Shown here piece by piece: positions 33,621 to 44,962 of a DNA stretch of 64,000 bases. The translations under genes and the position numbers were made by a program. The notes under the pieces were generated by a model. That model was given only the letters and a program-made list of their open reading frames with translations, did not search any database and was not told where the DNA came from. The stretch lies in the NCBI GenBank assembly GCA_964030475.1, contig CAXIPT010000001.1, forward strand, positions 20,598,586 to 20,662,585. Direction: 5' to 3'. The stretch's first letter is position 1. Each line of letters begins with the position of its first letter. This DNA is from Tethya wilhelma (taxonomy: Eukaryota; Porifera; Demospongiae; Tethyida; Tethyidae).

Positions 33621-34329
33621 CACACGTATCAAGTTAATTGACGAGGCTTCTAGTCTCGCGAGGCGTATTTCGATCTGCTTTATTTCTCTGCTATAAACGC
33701 TATTCAGCGGTGACTTTTTTTCCCATCAACAGAAGCTGAACGTACCAGATCTGCAGTTCAAGAAAAGCATAATCTGGACAGCGTTCATAGTAGAGATATT
33801 AGCTAGCACTACGACATCAGAATTACCCCCATGTTCGTAATTGCCCCACTTTACCCCAGTTACTACGTGTCTAAGGTATGCTACTTTTATAATGAGCAAA
33901 CTGATCTCAAATCAGTGTTGTAATTTCTCCAGATCTTCAGAAGTGGATGATGGTTAAGGTTTGGTACAATCAAGTAAGGTAAGGCTTGAAGGAAAATGTT
34001 GTATAGGCCTACTGAATATCTCTAGGCAATAAAGATTAACTTTAATACAACTGTAAAATGTTCCATGTGTGCTAATTGAAGGCTGAGCCTAGTATCCTAC
34101 TCACATCTTTTGTCTACGCTACTATGATGGCCGCCATATAGTGATAGAAGAACGAAGGAGGCCAAGCTGCTGAAGACAATGCTCACTGTTCAAGCTTGTG
34201 AAGACCCCACAGCCTGGCACCACCACTACAAATGGTGACATGCAGCATATGTCAAAGTGAGTTGCTAGTAGCAACATTCGTTGTTCATGAGATTGAGTAC
34301 TCACAATGAAAAAATGTGTTGACTCACAG
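33621..34329. other. Intergenic stretch before the ORC1 copy
   Basis: No gene is seen. From about 34120 the sequence approaches the ORC1 copy; it contains a decayed piece similar to the stretch before 26090 (CAATGCTC...GTTTGTGA-like words). Confidence 0.4.
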
Positions 34330-35414
34330 GAGAGAAGGCCACACCCACTCATGCTGCTACACTACTGGACAAGTATTTCTCCTCCACCAAGAACAAGACT
34401 CCCACTGTTCTACTAGCGAATGAGCTCGATCTGCTCTGGACTCGTAAGCAGTCAGTCCTGTATAACCTGTTTGAGTGGCCAACTAGAGCACAAGCCAAGC
34501 TGATTGTACTAGCTGTGGCTAACACCATGGACCTTCCAGAGAGGATAATGATGAACAAAGTCTCTAGTAGACTGGTGAGAGAGAGAGAGAGAGTGTGTTG
34601 AATGATGTGTGAGGCTTGATAAATCAAAGTTCTCATTTTCTTCCTTTCTACTAGAGACTTACTCATCTGACCTTTCACCCCTACACCTTCCAGCAGCTTC
34701 AGGAAATTGTGACGTCAAGAATGACAGGACTAACTCTGAGGTGTTTGAGCCTGATGCCATACAACTAGCAGCAAGAAAGGTACCTCATCTCTTTCCATAC
34801 ACACACTATTACAATGTACACATGCCAATGGGTAAATTTACCCTGCCCCTGTAATTACCATCACCCCGCTCAGGTTGCTGCTGTGTCAGGAGATGCTCGT
34901 AGAGCTCTGGACAACTCTCGGAGGGCAACTGAGATTGCTCAGAGAGAGAAAGACCAAGGAGGGAAGAAGAGCAAGGAATCAGGACTGGTGGGAATGAACC
35001 ATGTTAATTGACAGAGCTGTCAAGAGATGTTCTCCTCAGCCAAGATTCAGGCCATCAAGTAAGTGGGAGCTATACAACCACAAGTGGAGGGAGTGAGTGT
35101 ACATGTTGTTGTTTTAGAAATGAGGGAAGAAAATAGTACCTGACCCTACTCACATTTGTGACCACTACTATGTCAAGTTTGTTTAGCTCACTATACTATT
35201 GTTTATCTATACAACGTTGATCTCCTAATAAGTACTCTATGTTGCTACTCCTCATAACTTGTTTGTTGTTGTCTCTTGTTCTCCTGTAGACATGGTTCTC
35301 TTCACGAGAAGATGTTCCTGAGAGCCATTCTATCAGAGTTTAGAAGATCAGGACTGGAAGAGGCCACTTTCAAACACGTCTGTCAGCAGCTGCAAGTGTT
35401 GTACAGAGCAGAAG
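34330..35414 (+). pseudogene. Partial ORC1 copy, exons 5-8, disabled
   Basis: Exon 5 (34330-34574) is full length, but Walker B reads [11 protein letters not shown], with Asp changed to Asn. Exon 6 (34655-34779) carries a 5-bp insertion after ATGACAGGACTA, which shifts the frame. Exon 7 (34874-35058) has a 4-bp insertion giving an in-frame stop (NHVN then TGA) and a 1-bp loss. Exon 8 (35290-35414) is intact. Exon 9 is absent: the sequence instead runs into a short TRIM 3' remnant near 35490. Confidence 0.92.
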
Positions 35415-35488
35415 GTGTGTGTGTTGCATTTTGCTATTATGAGTAATAATTAATTACAGATTTTACATTAACTTAGTTTACATTATAA

Positions 35489-35578
35489 AATTAATTATTC
35501 ACAATCAACACAAATTCCAAAAGAGACTCTAGACATCCGCAAACGTTTGACACCGTGAAACTTTCCCTCTATGTGGTA
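35489..35578. repeat. TRIM 3' remnant joined to half of an AAAGTT MITE
   Basis: Bases 35489-35523 match the 3' coding part of the TRIM genes (cacaatcaacacaaattccaa). From about 35529 the sequence is one terminus of the MITE (gacaccgtgaaactttccc). Confidence 0.6.
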
Positions 35579-36149
35579 GTTTAGAGGTTAGGAGCAGAGG
35601 AGGTATGACATGAGTGCGCTTTGCTTCAATGCATGGTGTATGGTTTCCCTTAAATAAGTGGAGCTGGTTTGTTTTTTTAAAGAAGCATACTGATATGGAG
35701 TTGACTTGTCACTTTTAAAATGGGCCAGCCAAGTGTGTCTGAGATGCCAAAACACAAGTGTGTATGATATATAAAACCAGTTGATCTCGATAATCAAGCA
35801 TAATTTTTATTCTCTTTCACTGATCTTCACCAGGTCTTCAAATCTTCCATTGGTCCAAGTTGCTCAGGGGGTGTCTGTTGTGGTATGGGACTCTCATTAT
35901 AATCACCATTTCAACCCTGCTTACAGCATGCATCTAAGTGCCTTACCATCCATGAGTCTTAATCATCATAATCGAGCATCAACTTGTATCGCACACACTA
36001 TTATTATAGGGATCTTGTAATTAAATTTTACAATAAAATTAATAATCTCGATCATGTATTAAATACACAATGAGCACTTATTCACTGAGGTTAATTCACA
36101 CAGAATTGCTGAAAACCTACTCACAGCTTCGAAACTTCAAGCCAGTTGA
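35579..36149. other. Intergenic stretch
   Basis: AT-rich sequence in which I see no exon with good splice sites and no clear repeat. Confidence 0.4.
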
Positions 36150-36905
36150 ATGAAAGCACCTATGGTGCATAAGCCTCGGCGCACTCATATAGCATGCAAA
36201 TGAATGACACAGTGTATCAGTAAAGGAAGACTGTTATCACTGAGTATTGAGACCCAAGTAAGCTGGCATCTTGAAACTTAATTAAGTTCCAATGACCTGC
36301 CGCAATCAAGCTGGTACATGTATGTCACGATCAAGCTGAGGAGTTGTAGCCAGCCTAACTATAATCTATAGAACACTCACTTAAGACTAAATATCCATTG
36401 AACGGTGAAACTTGTACAGTTACACTGCAGATGCTTATTTACATTCGAATGACAGATCATCAGATCATCTATAATCTGGCACTACTGATTCAGGCATCAG
36501 TGCAGCCTAAAGTTCACTCAAAACAGCACACATGTATCTAAGATCAGTAATATCATCATGATAGCTACAAAGTGCTATCTTACTTGAGTTACTTGCCTGG
36601 ACAAGCAGCCAAGATATCTAAACTGGCCCCGCACTCTTCCTGATCCTCCAAGCCTACTGCCTACTGTATTTCTAGATAACGCACACTACATGGGGTGTGA
36701 TCGATGGGTGCGGTTTCGAAGCCTAAGCGCTCAAAAAGCCTCAGATCTCAGAAACTACATTGTTTTGCAAGATTCTACACATCAAATTTCAAGATTATTT
36801 CGATTCATGAACGTAAGTACCTTCTATTGAGACTCTAGAGCTGCCGTTCTTCAGATAATTTAGTAACAGACACACACACAAAACTTGTGACGACTACCGT
36901 AACCC
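36150..36905. mobile_element. Second, diverged copy of the 0.8-kb element
   Basis: It starts GAAAGCACCTATGGTGC followed by AAGCCTCGGC and shares ordered words with 23413-24208 up to CGACTACCGTAACCCTCTGC. Its right terminus is missing, replaced at 36911 by the element bounded by CATAGATATTAGAGAC. Confidence 0.6.
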
Positions 36906-36910
36906 TCTGC

Positions 36911-37813
36911 CATAGATATTAGAGACTTGAAGTGGCAGAGTTCCTGTAGGATGTACCTGGACTGTGGCATCAGAGACTTCAGCTTAGCTTTGGTTTGCCG
37001 GGCGTAAACATGCACTTGAGTTCGTCTTTATTTTTTATTCCAAATTGGCAGGATGGGACACACACATCACCTATCTCTGGTGATAAGAACTTTGCTGTTT
37101 GACAGTACTGTATGACCTCAAACACTAATCTACTCAATCTTAGTGCTTGGTGAATAAATCATTTGAGATCTAAGTACATGTAGTGACACAGCTTTCAACT
37201 GCAAACTAAAGATTCTCACAAATAAAAACCCTGCTCAGGTTATACAACATAGCCTAATGCAAACAAAAAATCAATGTAAGCTACTGCCAAAGAACAGTGT
37301 GGACATGAGAGGTACAGAAAGTCCTACATAAAGCTATACTATACCTACATACTGAATGGCAACACTGTATCACATCCCTTTGTTTTATGTCACACAACAT
37401 TAGCCCGTTCCATAGAGCATCAAAAGCACTAGTTTATGTCATAAAAATTATTACTATTGTTCGCTTACCTTGGCAGTTAGAGGTACAGGAAGAATGATAG
37501 TTCATAGATTCCCGGCTACTTTCGTACAAATTCAGCCTGGAATGCATAATCTAGTAAGTACTTGCACTTTATTATTTCAGTACCAAGTAAGCATATTCTT
37601 ACCTGTTTCAATAGAATCTTAGCTGTAGCAAAAGCGCCGCTTCTGTTCTGGATTTTACTCCTTTCTTGGGACGGCATCAAAGATTTACAAATTGTGGCAG
37701 CTGCCCAAAAAATGCCCAAAAATGCCCAAAAGTGCAACACGCGCGGTTCGTGAAATTTACATTAGAGCATATGGGCGTTTCCAATCCCGGGTACGTAGTC
37801 TCTAATATCTATG
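36911..37813. mobile_element. 0.9-kb segment bounded by the micro-transposon termini
   Basis: The left end is CATAGATATTAGAGACT and the right end is its exact reverse complement, the same termini as the 38-bp palindrome at 25840. No target duplication is evident. Inside, on the minus strand, are exon-like pieces: 37605-37740 (MPSQERSKIQNRSGAF, donor GTAAGA), about 37472-37539 (acceptor TTCCAG, donor GTAAGCG) and an open stretch near 36915-37025 (VYARQTKAKLKSLMPQ). I cannot join them into one reading frame or name a product. Confidence 0.5.
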
Positions 37814-39231
37814 CTTGAACCATAGACTGCATAGATACTACATATAGCTGTAAATTTGTATACCTGTACACACTTCAGTGATGGTGAGTGGGCTTGGAGG
37901 AGGGGTTGCATTTTTATGTGTGCTGTCATAAGTTTTTTTTGTTATTATAAACATTTTAACCAAATAGAAAACAAAGTGTTGGCGAACGCCGATTATCATA
38001 CGTACGGTAGTACGTATAGTAGGAATGGGCCGACTGTCCCATAGACACAATACAAAATATTTATCGCCATAAAAATCTAACAACACAAAGTAGAGGCTTC
38101 AAACTTACTCAGAGGCTCTCCTTTACAGAAAATCAACTACATGGAAGGCTTAAACTTTGGCGAAACTTTTCTGATCACTCGTAGAGAGAGCGCTTGCGAG
38201 AAGCCACACTAGTGCAATTTTGTTCTCCTAACTTCCTTCTAACTGACTTACTTGAAAACGATTTCCAGAGAACCAGAAAGTGTTGAGCCAACTTTGACAC
38301 CACAGAGTAAGTTCTTTTCTTGGGTAGTACGTTCCTTTATACTCGTTTTCATCGTAAATAGGCCTGAACAAAAACTAGAACTGAAGCTTTGAAACTTAGT
38401 GTATAAATTCATGTGCTACAATGCAGCCATCTTTGTAGGTAGAGTTCAAAGGTCATTATCCAAGTGGCATTATTATGCGCATGCGCACTAGCTTCTAGCA
38501 TAATGAAGTGCATGTAGCTGAGACTCAAGCTTTTTGTAGGGACTAACCAGTCTCTGATAGTCTCCACACTGTAGTGTTGAAAAAAGTGAATGAACAAGTA
38601 GTAAAATTTTGAAAAAATAAGTAGTGTAGGAATGGGCAGTGCGGTAAAAAGTATTGGAACAAGGCAGGGTCTCAGTTTCGGCACATGACTACTTCATTTT
38701 TATGCCCAACANATAGCACAAAATATTGGCAAGAATAAATATTGGCGGAATGTCAAAAATTTCAAGATTGGCAGAATTCATTTTGGCAGTAGCGCATGCA
38801 GCAATACATGTATTCTGTATGTGCTACACAAAAATGACTATTTGGTGGATTTAATATTGGCAATCCTTACCAAAACCGCCAATCCACCAATATTAAAATC
38901 CACCAAATTTTTGTGCTATACATAAGGTATGCCAATTAAATCTCTTTCTTCAAATAAACTCACGAACTGAAATGGTAGAAAATCTAGGTTAATTTTGTGT
39001 ATACAGTAACATACCTAGTCTCCATCCCAGGCCCTTCCCTTACCTTTTTTGCAAAATTCACACAGATATGTAGCTGGAACCTAACTATGGGAGAAGCCTA
39101 ATATCCTCACTCATAGGTTATACCAATCATGCCAGCCAGGGTGTGGAGAAGGAGTTTAGATAGCACAGAAGGGTGGGTTGCTAGTCTAAGATAACAGTAC
39201 AGGTGTATGTGGTGTGTGCATGGTGGCTCAC
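37814..39231. other. Intergenic stretch with one TIR element
   Basis: No supported gene. TGCGCATGCGCA stands at 38476-38487. A TIR element lies at about 38712-38931: its ends are ATAGCACAAAAT and ATTTTTGTGCTATA, and its interior repeats words for 'ttggcgg' and 'ccaccaa' in inverted order. The N at 38712 falls on the first base of that terminus. Confidence 0.55.
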
Positions 39232-41063
39232 TTCAGGATTGACCAGTAGTGTGGGCCTCTCATGGTGCTTCAGGTGATCTGGTAGGGTGTCAGATTCCAA
39301 TACTCCATTTTCAGTATCTCCTATTCACAATAATTCAACATTCAAAACCAATAATCAATTCAATGGGTTGCTATAGCTATACATACATGGAATAATAATG
39401 TAACAACTACACCAGTGACCACAGACAAATAGATAACTTTGACAATAAAACTACATGAAAATTAAAACTCAATTTGAAATTAGAATAAAGATGGATTCAC
39501 AATATTTCCTGTTGTGTCAAGTAAAAATTATTTGCGCACAGATGTGCAGGAATGCAACGTATCAAACGCACATTTGAACATTTTTTCTAAATCTGCGTCA
39601 GCGTGTTGCATTGTGTTGCATTGCCAAACGTGACGTATTATTATACGATACAACACTGGATATTGTGAATCCACCTTAACATACAAACAACAAAAGAACA
39701 GCTGTACAAGTCTTTCCACTCACTCTTGCAGTAGAGGATCTTTCCCAGAGCTCTGAAGAGAAAGAGAGAGCTGTCCCTTCCTCCAATGGCAGTGGAGTTC
39801 ACCTCTATCCCAAACTTGTCCGTGCTGCTCTGTTTCCTTGAGAGCTTGGCTCCAGAAGGCCCACCACCTTTGGTGCTCCTCTTGCTACTAGAGGAGGAAG
39901 AAGAAGAAGATGTTCTGGAGAGGCTCTTGGGAGTTGTTATGGAGAGTAAGTCAGAAGAATCTGAAAAAAGAGAGCGAGAGAAAGAGAGAGATTACATGGC
40001 AAAGATTGTTGAAAAAACAAGCTATTTGTGCAAATGGATTTTAGACATGATGTGATGATGTGACAACCATTACCCACAAACTTTCTATGATACAATACAG
40101 CACATTTCAGAATTAATTTCAACATAAATATTTCACAGGTAAAGGGTATCAAGGAAACAAGTTAGATGTGAAGACCAATACCCACAATCACGCTTTGTAG
40201 CACTTATGAAAATTGCCTACAGTTTATTCCTTGCAAATACACAGAATAACAAAATGAGATTTCAAGAAAGAGTTCAAAATTGAACTAGAGATCATGTTGG
40301 ATAATTGATTACTTTTGTAACTTGTACAGAATGACAGAATGTACCTCTCAAACATGCAAACTGCAGAGCATTGATGGCACTCCTTATATCCCCAGCTGAG
40401 CTCTCTGCCAGGCTCTCAATGACCTCCTTGGGGGGTTGGTAAAATTTTCCCTCTCTCAACCCCTGAGTTGAAGCCTTCCTGCTCTTACTGGTGGATGATT
40501 TCTGACATTCGATGGATGAGATCTTCTGCAGTGTCTTTACCAGACTGGTGTGAGCCACTGGATTGAAACTGGAAAGAAAAAACATACAAACATACTATAA
40601 CTTACCCCATACAATGCACATACAACATGGCAAACAAAGTGTAACAAAATAAACAAATAGTCTATGTACATAATGCAAAAAATACAATTATACTACATGT
40701 AACATAACTTGGTAAGGAATAACCTAAATATTTGTACTGCACCATCAAGTTCTTTTACTTTTTGAGGTTTATCACACTTTTTGAGCATATGCCCTTCCGT
40801 CCTGGCTTACCAACCTGATGGTGTGGATATCCATCTTGCTAGCAGCTGTCTTGTTGAAGAGCCTCGTGGCAGAGGACACTCCCCTGTGGCTCTCAGAGAC
40901 TATGAACACCAGAGGATAGATCAGGGTGTGGCCTACATTGCTGAGAGGGAAATGATGGAGAGTTAGGAGTGGTCTCATTATTGCAATGGCGTTGTTTCTT
41001 TGAAACTTACTCCATTACTTGATGGAACTTGGTTGGATCGTGGAGAAAAGCATTTGGAAATTC
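39232..41063 (-). CDS. RAD17: RAD17 checkpoint clamp loader, middle exons only
   Basis: Five exons join in phase: 41011-41063, 40815-40940, 40345-40568, 39724-39960 and 39232-39320. RAD17 with RFC2-5 loads the 9-1-1 clamp at damaged DNA. The match to animal RAD17 is clear: FPNAFLHDPTKFHQVM just after Walker B, LIYPLVFIVSES, ISFNPVAHTSLVKTL, AGDIRSAINALQFAC, IGGRDSSLFLFRALGKILYC and LPDHLKHHERPTLLVNPE. Walker A and B exons are missing on the 5' side, where the sequence runs into a TG tract with an N (41118) and then an ORC1 copy. The downstream exons are also absent from this place; the 3' end of a RAD17 gene lies at 60835-63908. The poly-Ser run before KRSTKGGGPSG is a disordered insert. Confidence 0.93.
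39488..39678. mobile_element. MITE in a RAD17 intron, TIR GGATTCACAATAT
   Basis: AAGATGGATTCACAATATTT at the left is matched by the inverted ATATTGTGAATCCACCTT at the right, about 190 bp apart. It has no coding capacity and sits between exons ending at 39724 and starting at 39320. Confidence 0.7.
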
Positions 41064-41080
41064 CTAACGAAAAGATCAAG

Positions 41081-41082
<2 letters not shown>

Positions 41083-41117
<35 letters not shown>

Positions 41118-41118
41118 N
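41083..41118. repeat. (TG)n tract ending in N
   Basis: A TG run that ends in a single N at 41118, exactly where RAD17 sequence gives way to sequence leading into an ORC1 copy. Confidence 0.85.
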
Positions 41119-41260
41119 TACACCTCAGCTGAAAAGATGCTCTCTACACAAGAATGTTTAACAATTTTGCTTAACTCTGACCTTGACAAATCTCGAACAT
41201 GTACTATGGTACCATTCTCTGTCAATGTCAACACTGTGTTTGTTGTTGATCTCCATCAAT

Positions 41261-41627
41261 TGGAGGTTCTCTTCATGAGAAGATATTCCTGAGAGCCATT
41301 CTATCAGAGTTTAGAAAGTCAGGACTGGAAGAGGCCACTTTCAAACACGTCTGTCAGCAGCTGCAAGTGTTGTACAGAGCAGAAGGTGTGTGTGTAGCAT
41401 TCAGTATATGAGTAAAGTGGGTCACACTATGTGGCCCCCCATGTACAGGTGTAGAGTCAGCCAATATGAGTCAGTTGAGTTGTATCTGCTCTCGACTGGG
41501 TGGTCGTCGACTGCTCCTGGTAGAGGGAGGGAGAATGGACACACACAGGAGGATACGACTCAACATCAGTCAGGATGATGTCATCTTTGCTCTCAGATAT
41601 GTAGTCAAAGAGACAGTGTTATGTTTG
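41261..41627 (+). pseudogene. Partial ORC1 copy, exons 8 and 9, stop codon lost
   Basis: Exon 8 (41261-41385) and exon 9 (from 41449) are nearly identical to ORC1. In exon 9 a 2-bp loss just before the stop turns the end ALREV into ALRYVVKETVLCL before a later TAA. Upstream exons are absent. The TRIM relic at 41842 follows at the same distance as in the other ORC1-TRIM units. Confidence 0.88.
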
Positions 41628-41841
41628 TAAGTCATCACATGTCTCTCGATCTGTACGAGTATTATTGAAGTGCACTAACATAACAGTGTATCAAGTATAA
41701 TATCTGTACTAAAAATTATCTGTAACAATCATAGTGTCCAAAGTTTACGTATTGCAAAATTAAACACTTGCAATAACAGTAAGTTTCTAATATTTTGTGA
41801 CATATCACTCAATTCACATTTTAATGCAATTCACATTTTTA

Positions 41842-42510
41842 TTACACCAGATTAAAACACTTGCACTCTACCATTGCTATAATCACAAACATAAACAAAA
41901 CTATCACAATTAACACAAATTCCATAAGGACTACTAAAATCTCCTTCTTTGTTTCCTTTCTTACCAAATGATGTAACAAACTGACCATCTCTACTAAACA
42001 CAGAGATACAACACCCACCCCTCTCAACAACATACACAAACTGACCAGCTATTGTCTTTCTTTCTGAATGAACTCTCCCTGCTTGTTTAGGAGCTTCACA
42101 CGATCATTACCAAAGTCACAAATGTACATGTTACCATGTTCATCTTGGGCAATGTCATAAGGGTAGCTGTTCTTCTCCTTCACCATGCACATGAACCAAT
42201 TGTTCTGACAAATTCTAGTGTGTCTTTTGTAAACACTTGCAGTCGGTGGTTACCACTGTCACATACAAACACTTCATCTCCTACAACAGCCACACCTCTT
42301 GGATCATTAAATTCACCATGGCCACTGCCTCTTGTGCCAACAGTCTTGAGAACTTCACCATCTTTGGTACACTTTAAATAGACAATGTTGCCGCCAATTA
42401 GTCACATACATGAGGCCTTTCTCTTGAGTGGAAAGATGTGTGACCTTCTTCTCCACTGTGTCAGATGCCTCCACTAGTAGCCTGTTCTTGTGCTGCTCTA
42501 GAATTTCATG
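41842..42510 (-). pseudogene. TRIM relic with internal deletion and frameshifts
   Basis: On the minus strand the order is a coiled-coil piece (ILEQHKNRLLVEASDTVEKK), then directly late NHL sequence (MYVTNWRQHCLF), then the final NHL blades (DYSNGRVQVF at 41852). The filamin domain and the first blades are deleted. Several frame breaks lie between 42040 and 42360. The 5' side is cut by the foldback element at 42512. It cannot make a TRIM protein. Confidence 0.88.
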
Positions 42511-42511
42511 C

Positions 42512-42841
42512 AAAACTTTGTGATTGGGAAAAAAGGATTCTTTAATTTTTTTTACTCTTCTTCGAGAACTTCCTTCACTATATGGCTTCATGTTGTGTGA
42601 GTTTCATCTTGGGACCGCAGTGGGATGGAGAGATATTAAATCGATTATTATCTAAGGTATGGTAAAAAGCACTTTAAAGTACTTTTTTTACCATACCTTA
42701 GATTATAATCAATTTAATATCTCCCCATAACCCACTGTGGTCCCAAGACGAAACTCACACAGCTTGAAGCCATATAGTGAAGGAAGTTTTCGAAGGAAAA
42801 AAAAAAATAAAGAACCCTTTTTTCCGAATCACAAAGTTTTA
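42512..42841. mobile_element. 330-bp foldback element inserted in the TRIM relic
   Basis: An almost complete inverted repeat with arms of about 160 bp: AAAACTTTGTGATTGGG at the left and CGAATCACAAAGTTTT at the right. The centre lies near 42676 (ACTTTAAAGT). TRIM similarity stops where the left arm starts, so the relic was broken by this element or joined to it. Confidence 0.85.
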
Positions 42842-43594
42842 ATTAAACGATGGTAGCATTTAATTTTAATTAATTCAATTAGTTTAATCAAGCATATCAC
42901 TGGAAAGCACAATTCATGTACTTTCAGAATATTTTAGTCCTGCATGCATTTCAAAACTGAAGCGTATTTGAGTTACAATAGATCAAATCAGCAGATTGGT
43001 CAAAAATATGCAAAAATTTGAATTTTTTGGACACTTGTAACAGAGAAACCATATAAGTTTGTGGGCTGTAATTCTATCTCAGTAAATCAATTAAGGTAAC
43101 GTACCTGTTCACCAAGTTTCGCCAAAATCCATGAGGGTCATGCAATTTGTGTGTTGATTTGACATGGAATGACCCAATTTTATTCTCTTGCTTGTCTTTA
43201 TTATCAATGCCAACTTGATTGCGATCCTCCGGATGTGCCATACAATGTAGTTACTTTCTGCAGTAACACTGTAACTGATAACTCGATCTAGTAGTACTGC
43301 TGACTGCTATGATCCACCACTTTTGAGTTGAATTTGAATACAAGGTTTGGAGGGGGGGCNTTGGATGGGGGGGCAAAATAGGGGGGTCCAAATTCTCCGT
43401 GACAGGTCACATAGTATATAGACACTGACACATAATTTGCACATTAATTGCACACTGATGAAAATAATGTGGACTATCATTGAAAATTAATATTAGATCC
43501 ATGCACCATGTTCCTCTGCATGTAATGAACTTACTTTCAAAGTGTGCAAAGCCTGGACAACACAGACGAAGTAAACAAAGCTCAGAGGTGACAC
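42842..43594. other. Intergenic stretch
   Basis: No exon is recognised. A G-rich stretch with an N lies at 43350-43386. Confidence 0.4.
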
Positions 43595-43897
43595 AAGGGG
43601 TGGTCACAACCATACCTGCCATAGGACCGTTTGCGACCGCGGTCAAAGTGTCGGTCAACAGGTCAAGGCCCAAAAATGTGATTGGTCAAAGGGTGAAGAC
43701 GATAGTCACTGGGCTAATTTAGAGGTGTGGCATTACGAAATTGGGGACCGCCCATTTTATTGTAGTCAAGTCAAGGAGTCAAGAAGGTTTTTAGCCTATA
43801 TGGTCAAGAGGTCATGGCCAATTTTGGGTGGTCAAGATTCTTGACCGCGGTCGCAAACAGTCCTATGGCAGGTATATGGTTGTGACCACCCCTTGTG
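43595..43897. mobile_element. 303-bp TIR element with 7-bp target duplication
   Basis: The termini AAGGGGTGGTCACAACCATA and TATGGTTGTGACCACCCCTT are inverted. The similarity continues about 50 bp inward (cctgccataggaccgtttgc against gcaaacagtcctatggcagg). GTGACAC flanks it on both sides (43588-43594 and 43898-43904). It is rich in GGTCAA words. One terminus of a related copy starts near 44042. Confidence 0.85.
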
Positions 43898-43904
43898 ACA
43901 CATG

Positions 43905-43995
43905 TACAGCCTGTATGAGATACACCCACTATCAAAACTATCATGTGACATTCTTTTAATTGGAGAATAAAATCCAAGTGCATCATCTATTTTTA
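43905..43995. promoter_or_regulatory. Relic of the FARSA/TRIM-PARP promoter
   Basis: ACACCCACTATCAAAAC and TTTTAATTGGAGAATAAA, followed by CCAAGTGCATCATC, parallel ACGCCCACTATAAAAAC and GTTTAATTGGAGAGTAAATT at 47757-47850, in the same order and spacing. No coding part follows in either direction. Confidence 0.55.
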
Positions 43996-44041
43996 ATTTC
44001 TTCAGTGTCTTGGACTGGTGCTTGACTAGCCTCTTACCCAG

Positions 44042-44200
44042 CAAGGGGTGGTCACGACCATACCTGCTGTACTAACACCCACGACCGGGATCAAGATGCG
44101 ATCAAGGGGTCAAAGCAACAAAAATTGGCCCCATCAAGGGTCAAGAAAGTTTTACTGCTCACTTTCGATCCGCAACGGTCACTGAAAGGTCATTAGCTGC
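44042..44200. mobile_element. One end of a second AAGGGGTGGTCAC element
   Basis: AAGGGGTGGTCACGACCATA repeats the terminus at 43595, followed by diverged GGTCAA-rich sequence. I cannot find its opposite end. Confidence 0.55.
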
Positions 44201-44214
44201 AAACGGCAATTAAG

Positions 44215-44479
44215 GACTGTTGCCATGGCAACCAAAAATTTATGACATACTTATGGCATCAAAATATTAATTTTTAGCGGAGGAATTTTTAATAACTCGT
44301 TGCCATAGTGAGTTACGGAGCACTTTCCATTTAAGGCACGCTAAAATTATGCGTAAAATTTGGTAAAAAAATGGCAATATCTCTCCATAGCAACGACATA
44401 TAAAGAAATCCTCCACTTAAAATCAAGTTTATGATCTTCAGGTTTTGTCACAAAAATTTAGTTACCATGGCAACAGTGC
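44215..44479. mobile_element. 265-bp foldback element, TIR CACTGTTGCCATGG
   Basis: GACTGTTGCCATGGCAAC at the left and GTTACCATGGCAACAGTG at the right are inverted. The interior is inverted too (gcggaggaatttttaataac against tataaagaaatcctccac). There is no coding content. From 44480 to 44962 I see no gene. Confidence 0.75.
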
Positions 44480-44962
44480 TACTATAGCGTTTAATTAGAT
44501 GTTTTGTTAATTAATAGGTAAATTTGAAAGTTGGTTAAAACCTTTAATATTCATGTTGTGGTTTCACAACTTTATCAAAATGTTAAGTAAGGGCTATACT
44601 TTACATTAATTTATTAACATTCACCATACAATAATGTGTGGTTGAAAAATAAGATACATAACATTGTGAAATTTTAATGAGTTTCACTGGTGACCCGGGC
44701 CTTAATGGCGCGGAGGATGCATGGGAGGAGTTTGGAACATGAATTATAAGTTCAGCTTATAGTATCTGTGCAACTCAATAAATCGACTACAAAATTAATG
44801 ACTCGTGCACTATAATTGGATTGAAGCATATAAATTATATGACACTGTGTGTATAAATTTTTGTGTGAGCAAAGTAGGGAAATCAAGCCCTACGTATATA
44901 ATACAACAATGTCCAATAATCATACACAATAATTGTAGGCCTAGCTTGGCAACATAACTCCA

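Noticed and set aside
38600..38660. Short match to 830-890 (gtgtaggaatgg) as a shared gene segment
   Set aside because: Only about 30 bp and AT-rich; probably a worn repeat or chance.
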